Shown piece by piece: positions 39,471 to 43,894 of a stretch of DNA of 43,894 nucleotides (the first letter of the stretch is position 1; the number at the start of each line of letters is the position of its first letter). A model generated the notes under the pieces. That model saw only the letters and a list, made by a program, of their open reading frames with translations, had not been told where the DNA came from and ran no database searches. The stretch lies in NCBI GenBank assembly GCA_965368815.1, contig CBDUOH010000007.1:1-43894 (forward strand). Direction: 5' to 3'. Made by a program: the position numbers and the translations under genes. The stretch is from UBA5794 sp965368815. GTDB lineage: Bacteria > Actinomycetota > Acidimicrobiia > Spongiisociales > UBA5794.

Positions 39471-40350
39471 AGCCCCAACCGAACCGTCCCTTGATGCACA
39501 GATGCCCACTCGTCACATCGTGATCGAGTGGCGACGTGACCTTGACGATTCGGTTGTCCTGCACATGGAGCTCGAGGTTGCAGCCGACACCGCAGAACGA
39601 ACAGACGGTCGTGGCGACGTGTTGTTCTTCCGGCTTCCACGCATCACTGGCCCTCAGATCGAACTCGGTCTTGAACATCAGCGCTCCTGTCGGGCACACG
39701 GCCACGCAGTTTCCGCAGTACACACAGGCTGATTCGGGCAACAACACCTCGAACTCCGTGGCGATTGTCGAGTGCAGGCCACGGCCGGCTGCCTCGATGG
39801 CGAAGGTGTTCTGTGCGTCGGGGCCACACGCAGCCACACACCGAAAGCACATGATGCATTTGTCGTAGTCGCGCACATACAGATCGTCCTCGACCTTGAC
39901 GGACTCGGTACGTCGCCATCCGTCCCCGAATCGGTCACGATCGACGTCGTATCGCTCCATCTGCCTGACCGTTTCCGGTTCCGCCAGTGACAGATCCACC
40001 GCCGAAGCAAGCAGTTCGTAGACCGATTTGCGAGCTTGTTGCACGCGCGACGAGTCCGACTGCACATCCATCCCTGGCTCGACCGTGCGAGAACATGCAG
40101 GCACGAGATTGCGAACGCCGTCGACCTCGACCACACACGCTCTGCACGAATTGATCGGCGCGAGTGTCTCGAGATAACACAGGGTCGGTACATCGGCACC
40201 GGCTGCCGTGCACGCATCCAGGAGTGTCGAGCCCTCAGGCACCGAGACCTGGGTGCCATCGATCGTGACGTCGACCCTTGTCCTGGGCTGGGCAATGCGT
40301 TGCTCGATCACGATTGCACCGTAGCGAGTCCACCGACGGTCATGATCCAC
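39439..40350 (-). CDS. formate dehydrogenase Fe-S subunit (NuoG-like plus Mo-site cubane domain)
   Basis: A 303-residue electron-transfer protein equivalent to the N-terminus of FdsA-type FDH alpha subunits, as a separate gene. Residues 25-100 are a plant-type [2Fe-2S] ferredoxin domain (Cys58, 69, 72, 86). Two 4Fe-4S sites follow, YDKCIMCFRCVAACG (165, 168, 171, 175) and CVYCGNCVAVCP (209, 212, 215, 219). The C-terminal 60 residues hold CSFCGVGC plus GHLCIKG (250, 253, 257, 285), the cubane-binding segment normally at the start of the Mo/W catalytic chain. The His-Cys3 motif of NuoG, expected after the first domain, is absent. It starts with GTG at 40350, overlapping the NuoEF-like gene by 11 bp; GTG at 40311 is an alternative. 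It should pass electrons from the catalytic subunit to the NADH-binding subunit. Confidence 0.88.
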   Translation of the reverse strand: MDHDRRWTRYGAIVIEQRIAQPRTRVDVTIDGTQVSVPEGSTLLDACTAAGADVPTLCYLETLAPINSCRACVVEVDGVRNLVPACSRTVEPGMDVQSDSSRVQQARKSVYELLASAVDLSLAEPETVRQMERYDVDRDRFGDGWRRTESVKVEDDLYVRDYDKCIMCFRCVAACGPDAQNTFAIEAAGRGLHSTIATEFEVLLPESACVYCGNCVAVCPTGALMFKTEFDLRASDAWKPEEQHVATTVCSFCGVGCNLELHVQDNRIVKVTSPLDHDVTSGHLCIKGRFGWGYVQSESADVD

Positions 40351-42019
40351 CCGCTTCCCGACCGACGAGACCGAGCGCTATCGCACTCTGGATCGCGGCA
40401 CTTGCCGCCTGGCCGAGACCGCAGATGGAAGCATCCCGCAACACCGCATCGAGTTCATCGAGGATCTGGAGTTCGTGATCCGCATTGCTGCCGCCGCCGA
40501 GCCTGACCAGCGATTCGTGCTGGCGGACCGTCCCGACCCGACATGGGACACAGAGACCACACGATTCCTCACCGAAGAACTCCGCGATCCGCTGAACGAT
40601 CGCATCAAGATCGACCTCAGTGTTGAACACCATGACGACTCCCGACCCGAGAGAAACCCCCGCGACCCGGGTGTCCTCGAATGTCAACGGCACGCGTCGC
40701 TGCTCCTCGTCGACGAACGTACCCGCGGCTCCACCCGTGAGGACCGCCTGGATCTCCCCGACGGGGCCACCCGCCATCGCTATCAGATCATCCACCGACG
40801 CACCGAACGGGACTTCATACAGCCCGGGATGCGCAACGTTGCCCGACAGGCAGAACAGCTTCGGTCCGGTTGATTCGGGTGTCCCGATGCGGGCAAACGC
40901 GGTGCCACCGTTGAGGACGATGGAGGGGATGTTCGCAAGTGATTCGACGTTGTTCACGACGGTCGGCTTGCCGAACAACCCTGCGTCGGTGGGGTACGGG
41001 GGCTTCTGGCGAGGCTCGCCACGAAACCCCTCGATCGAATTGAACAGCGCGGTTTCCTCGCCACAGATGTACGCACCCGCCCCCCGCCGAATCTCGAGAT
41101 CGAATGTCGAGTCGGTTCCCGCCACCCCTGCGCCGAGCAATCCATCCATCCGGGCCTGATGGATCGCCGCGACAAGCGTCCGATGGGCGCGCGGGTACTC
41201 GCCGCGCAGGTAGATGTAGCCGAGTTCGGCTCCCACCGCGAGACCCGCGATGGTGAGCGCCTCGATCACAGCGAACGGATCTGTCTCGAGAACCACTCGG
41301 TCCTTGAACGTTCCCGGCTCGGACTCATCAGCGTTGCACACGACGTACTTGATGCCTTCGTGCGCCGCAACCGCCTGCCATTTGACGCCCGCAGGGAATG
41401 CCGCCCCGCCACGTCCGCGAAGACCGCTGGCCGTCACCTCGGCAATGACGGCGTCGGGTCCGATCTCGACAGCTCTCGCAAGAGCTCGATACCCACCGCG
41501 GCGGCGGTATTCGGAAAGGTCGGTGAGGTCGACGTCACCGGTACCTGCGAGCAGAAGCAGGGATTCAGCGTCCGGCGTCTGCGGCGTTGCATCGGCAACC
41601 ACGATGTCGTGTGGATGGTCAACCGACAGGATCTCGATGATCTGGTCCACCGATGCGGGGGCGACGACGCAATTGTCGCCACCAGCCACCTGGATGTAGG
41701 CAGCAGAACCCTTGTCACATTGGCCGAGACATGGCGACCGCTTCCACATCGCGCCATCGATGTCGATGCCGTCAGGACCCAACCGCTCCCCCAACTCCAC
41801 CAATGTGGCATCGACGCCGGATGCCTTGCACGCGATGTCATCGCAAACGAACGCCACACGCTCGGGGGTGGGGACGGTCGACAGCAGGTCATAGAAGGTT
41901 GCCACGCCATATGCCTCGGCGGGTCCGAGACCCAAGCGTTGCGAGATGTAGTTGATGGCGCCGTGACTGATCCACCCGACACTGTCCTGGACCGCATGGA
42001 GACACGGAAGCAGCATCAT
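40340..42019 (-). CDS. NADH-binding diaphorase subunit, NuoE-NuoF fusion
   Basis: A 559-residue fusion as annotated. The NuoE-like part (1-110) has the [2Fe-2S] cysteines C59, C64, C97 and C101 (VCDDIACKASG, KRSPCLGQCDKG). After a linker, the NuoF-like part has the NADH/FMN motifs GLRGRGGAAFPAGVKW, CNADESEPGTFKDR and GAGAYICGEETALFNSIEG, and the [4Fe-4S] set ESCGLCVPCRVGT plus SICGLG. It links formate oxidation to NAD. The ATG at 42019 has a weak GGAG, but the same frame stays open upstream to 42181 with sequence that reads like the missing NuoE N-terminus (RVAYGGFHRAAAER) and no ATG, GTG or TTG. The true start is therefore uncertain and may be near 42181. Downstream it overlaps the Fe-S subunit gene. 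Confidence 0.9.
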   Translation of the reverse strand: MMLLPCLHAVQDSVGWISHGAINYISQRLGLGPAEAYGVATFYDLLSTVPTPERVAFVCDDIACKASGVDATLVELGERLGPDGIDIDGAMWKRSPCLGQCDKGSAAYIQVAGGDNCVVAPASVDQIIEILSVDHPHDIVVADATPQTPDAESLLLLAGTGDVDLTDLSEYRRRGGYRALARAVEIGPDAVIAEVTASGLRGRGGAAFPAGVKWQAVAAHEGIKYVVCNADESEPGTFKDRVVLETDPFAVIEALTIAGLAVGAELGYIYLRGEYPRAHRTLVAAIHQARMDGLLGAGVAGTDSTFDLEIRRGAGAYICGEETALFNSIEGFRGEPRQKPPYPTDAGLFGKPTVVNNVESLANIPSIVLNGGTAFARIGTPESTGPKLFCLSGNVAHPGLYEVPFGASVDDLIAMAGGPVGEIQAVLTGGAAGTFVDEEQRRVPLTFEDTRVAGVSLGSGVVMVFNTEVDLDAIVQRIAEFFGEESCGLCVPCRVGTVRQHESLVRLGGGSNADHELQILDELDAVLRDASICGLGQAASAAIQSAIALGLVGREAGGS

Positions 42020-42181
42020 CCGCTCCGCTGCGGCTCTGTGGAACCCGCCGTAGGCGACCCTGTCGTCGGCGGTCGTCCCCTCAGCACCGTCCCATCGGGT
42101 GCGAGGTGGGCCGAGAACCGCGTCAACGGCAGCGCGCTCGATCGTGTCGGGTTGGTCGGAAGTGGTCTTGATATCGATGAT
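42020..42181 (-). other. open, coding-like stretch upstream of the NuoEF-like gene
   Basis: 54 codons without a stop, in frame with the NuoEF gene and directly after the fdhA TAG. The last part resembles the N-terminal helices of NuoE/FdsG proteins. No canonical start codon exists in it. It may be the real N-terminus read from an ATC, or the start may have been lost by an extra base at 42183. Confidence 0.5.
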
Positions 42182-43894
42182 CTACCCCGCGCTGACCAAG
42201 GACTCGATGCGTACTGCGGTGGCTTTGAACTCTGCTGTACCGGATTTCGGATCCCACGCGTCAAGGGTGAGCGTGTTCACGTCCGCCTCATCAGGCCAAT
42301 GGATTGCCATGAAGGCCAAGCCGGGGCGAAGCGCTTCACTGAGCCGCACCGGCACGTCGATGTGACCTCGGCGTGAACTCACCCGAACGAGATCGCCTTC
42401 GGCCACTGCCAGGCGCCGGGCATCGTTCGGATCGAGATCGATGACCCCTCCCGTCGCGAGCGGCGATCGATACCCACCGCTCTGGACACCGGTGTTGAAA
42501 CCGTCGAGTCTGCGACCGGTGGTCAGCCGGATCGGGAACTCGTCAGACAGCTCATCGACCGGTGGCACCCACTCGACGGCGAAGAACGGGGCAGGCTCGC
42601 GCGGGAGCGGATCCTCCCACAGCCACGCGTGCAGGAACCTGGTGCCGGGATGGTCCTCATCGGGGCACGGCCACTGGAGCCCCCCGGACTCCTCGAGCCG
42701 TCGATACGACATCCCCGCATGCATCGGCGACAGCTGGCGTAGCTCGTTCCACACTTCTTCAGCGGTCGGGTTGCCCCAGCCCTCGCCCATCGCGTCGGCG
42801 AGCAGACTCAGGATTTCGAGATCGTCCTTTGCCTCTCCCGGCGGTTCGAGCGCCTTGTGCATCAGCTGGACGCGACGCTCCGACGACGTCGCGGTCCCGT
42901 CGGATTCAGCCCAACCCGCCGCAGCGGGCAGGACGACATCAGCCAACTGCGCGGTCTTTGTGAGGAAGATGTCCTGCACGACGAGGAAGTCAAGCCCTTC
43001 GAGGAGGCCGATGGTCCGATGCGAGTCGGCTTCTGACTGGGCCGGGTTCTCACCGATGATGTACATCGCGGAGATATCGCCCCGCTCCATCGCATCGAAC
43101 ATCTCAGTGACGTGCCATCCGGGTTCGGAGGGCACCCGGGTGCCCCAATGAGCCTCGAACTTCCCACGAGCCTCATCATCGGAGATGTCCTGGAACCCCG
43201 GGAGCTTGTTGGGGAGCGCACCCATGTCGCCGCCTCCCTGAACATTGTTCTGGCCACGGATCGGGACGAGGCCGGATCCGTATCGGCCCACGTGGCCGGT
43301 GAGCAGGGCGAGGTTGATCAATGAGATCACATTGTCGGTCGCGTTGTGATGCTCGGTTATCCCGAGTGTCCAGCACAGCTGGGCGGTCTCGGCGGTCGCA
43401 TAGGTGTGGGCGAGCTGGCGTATCGCGTCGGCAGGAACACCGGTGACTGCCTCACCGCGTTCGAGCGTCCACGACTCGACGGATTCGGCATAGGCGTCGA
43501 ACCCCGATGTCGCGTGCGCTATGAACTCGTCGTTGGTCAGTCCGGCGTGGATGATCTCCCGTGCGACCGTGTTCGAGAGGGCGATGTCGGAGCCCACGTC
43601 GATACCGAGCCACACGTCCGCCCACTGCGCCGATGCAGTGCGACGCGGATCGACGGCGAACATCGTGGCGCCGTTGCGAACGCCTTTCATGAGATGGTGG
43701 AAGAAGATCGGGTGTGCTGCTCTCGCGTTGGACCCCCACAGGACGATGCAATCCGTCGTCTCGATCTCCTCATATGACGACGTTCCACCTCCCGCCCCGA
43801 GCACAGCCGCCAGACCGGCGACAGAAGGGGCGTGTCAGGTGCGATTGCAGCTGTCGATGTTGTTGTTCTTGAGAACCGTGCGGCCGAACTTCTG
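42182..43894 (-). CDS. fdhA: formate dehydrogenase catalytic subunit, selenocysteine-containing (5' end outside window)
   Basis: The C-terminal 570 codons of a Mo/W-bis-MGD formate dehydrogenase; the 5' end lies beyond the window. The frame crosses a TGA at 43835-43837 read as selenocysteine: NNNIDSCNRT-U-HAPSVAGL, aligning with the U-His-x-Pro-Ser-Val-Ala-Gly active site of E. coli FdhF. A SECIS hairpin begins two bases later. Downstream segments fit the cofactor domains: IVLWGSNARAAHPI, VDPRRTASAQWADVWLGI, LLTGHVGRYGSGLVPIRGQNNVQG (in parts), IGENPAQSEAD and the C-terminal RLTTGRRLDGFNTG. By comparison with FdhF about 120 N-terminal residues are missing from view. First visible gene of the operon with the NuoEF fusion, the Fe-S subunit and fdhD. 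Without recoding, the frame would begin at a GTG at 43804 and lack the active site. Confidence 0.93.
43793..43837 (-). promoter_or_regulatory. bacterial SECIS element with the recoded UGA of fdhA
   Basis: Minus strand, starting with UGA (43837-43835). CGCCCC (43832-43827) pairs with GGGGCG (43798-43793), and GUCGCC (43822-43817) pairs with GGCGGC (43811-43806). The apical loop is GGUCU (43816-43812), the same loop as in E. coli fdhF, which SelB recognises. Sequence and distance from the UGA fit a functional SECIS. Confidence 0.92.

Noticed and set aside
42182..42184. TAG between fdhA and the NuoEF-like gene as pyrrolysine or read-through making one giant fusion
   Set aside because: The fdhA end looks like a natural C-terminus, and no PYLIS or pyl genes are seen. 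A lost or non-canonical start of the next gene is simpler.
41159..42376. 405-codon plus-strand open frame opposite the FDH operon
   Set aside because: It is antisense to NuoEF and fdhA and spans their junction; no family features.
42182..43804. Reading the FDH gene as a complete ORF starting at the GTG at 43804, or as a pseudogene broken by TGA
   Set aside because: Upstream of 43804 the same frame continues with a perfect FDH active-site context around the TGA, and a SECIS hairpin follows. Recoding explains the sequence better than a late start or decay.
1..43894. CRISPR arrays, tRNA/rRNA genes, insertion sequences, phage genes or attachment sites
   Set aside because: No regularly spaced repeats, no tRNA-like clover arms with conserved T-loop, no transposase or integrase motifs were found. 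The only dispersed repeat is the 50-nt element.

Overview
The window is a GC-rich, gene-dense bacterial chromosome segment. Several signs point to an actinomycete (Actinomycetota): many GTG starts, GTGA and ATGA stop/start overlaps, TANNNT-type -10 boxes placed 6-9 nt before start codons (leaderless messages), and a GlnR-type box before amtB. Acidimicrobiia or a relative is a guess from gene content, not shown by the sequence. There are no rRNA or tRNA genes, insertion sequences, phage genes or CRISPR arrays.

Region 1 (1-15.8 kb) is a polyamine or guanidino-compound uptake and catabolism locus in four transcription units around two divergent control regions. Unit A (minus): GNAT, agmatinase-type ureohydrolase, FAD amine oxidoreductase, VOC protein. 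Unit B (plus): class III omega-aminotransferase and Lrp/AsnC regulator. Unit C (minus): potA-potB-potC-potD, a strong hairpin, then an aminobutyraldehyde-type dehydrogenase and a second FAD oxidoreductase. Unit D (plus): succinate-semialdehyde-type dehydrogenase, C45 Ntn-hydrolase, second GNAT. Both control regions carry the motif CAAGYGATAC, suggesting that the local Lrp protein governs all four units. A consistent route is import by PotABCD, amidino-group removal, amine oxidation or transamination, and two aldehyde oxidations to succinate.

Region 2 (15.9-26.6 kb) holds central metabolism: thiolase and FadB/FadJ multifunctional beta-oxidation genes, an E2 acyltransferase without its E1/E3 partners, and gcvP behind a tandem glycine riboswitch. 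A YbhN-like membrane protein, a DUF2332 protein and a SRAP/HMCES-type DNA-protein crosslinking protein follow.

Region 3 (26.6-36.3 kb) contains two ABC-2 type exporters, a small GNAT, a fasciclin lipoprotein, the ammonium transporter amtB with a GlnR-like box, a 5'-3' exonuclease, a two-domain sulfurtransferase and a Bcr/CflA-like MFS exporter.

Region 4 (36.3 kb to the end) is a formate/C1 module: formate-tetrahydrofolate ligase, MobA, FdhD and an NAD-linked formate dehydrogenase. The catalytic subunit, truncated by the window edge, reads through an in-frame UGA at 43835-43837. The UGA is followed by a bacterial SECIS hairpin, so it is a selenoprotein. The Fe-S module usually at the N-terminus of such subunits is a separate downstream gene.

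A 50-nt repeat, identical at 36 of 50 positions in all three copies, sits at gene 3' ends at 15798, 20544 and 38581. I know no name for it, and it is the best candidate here for an undescribed element.
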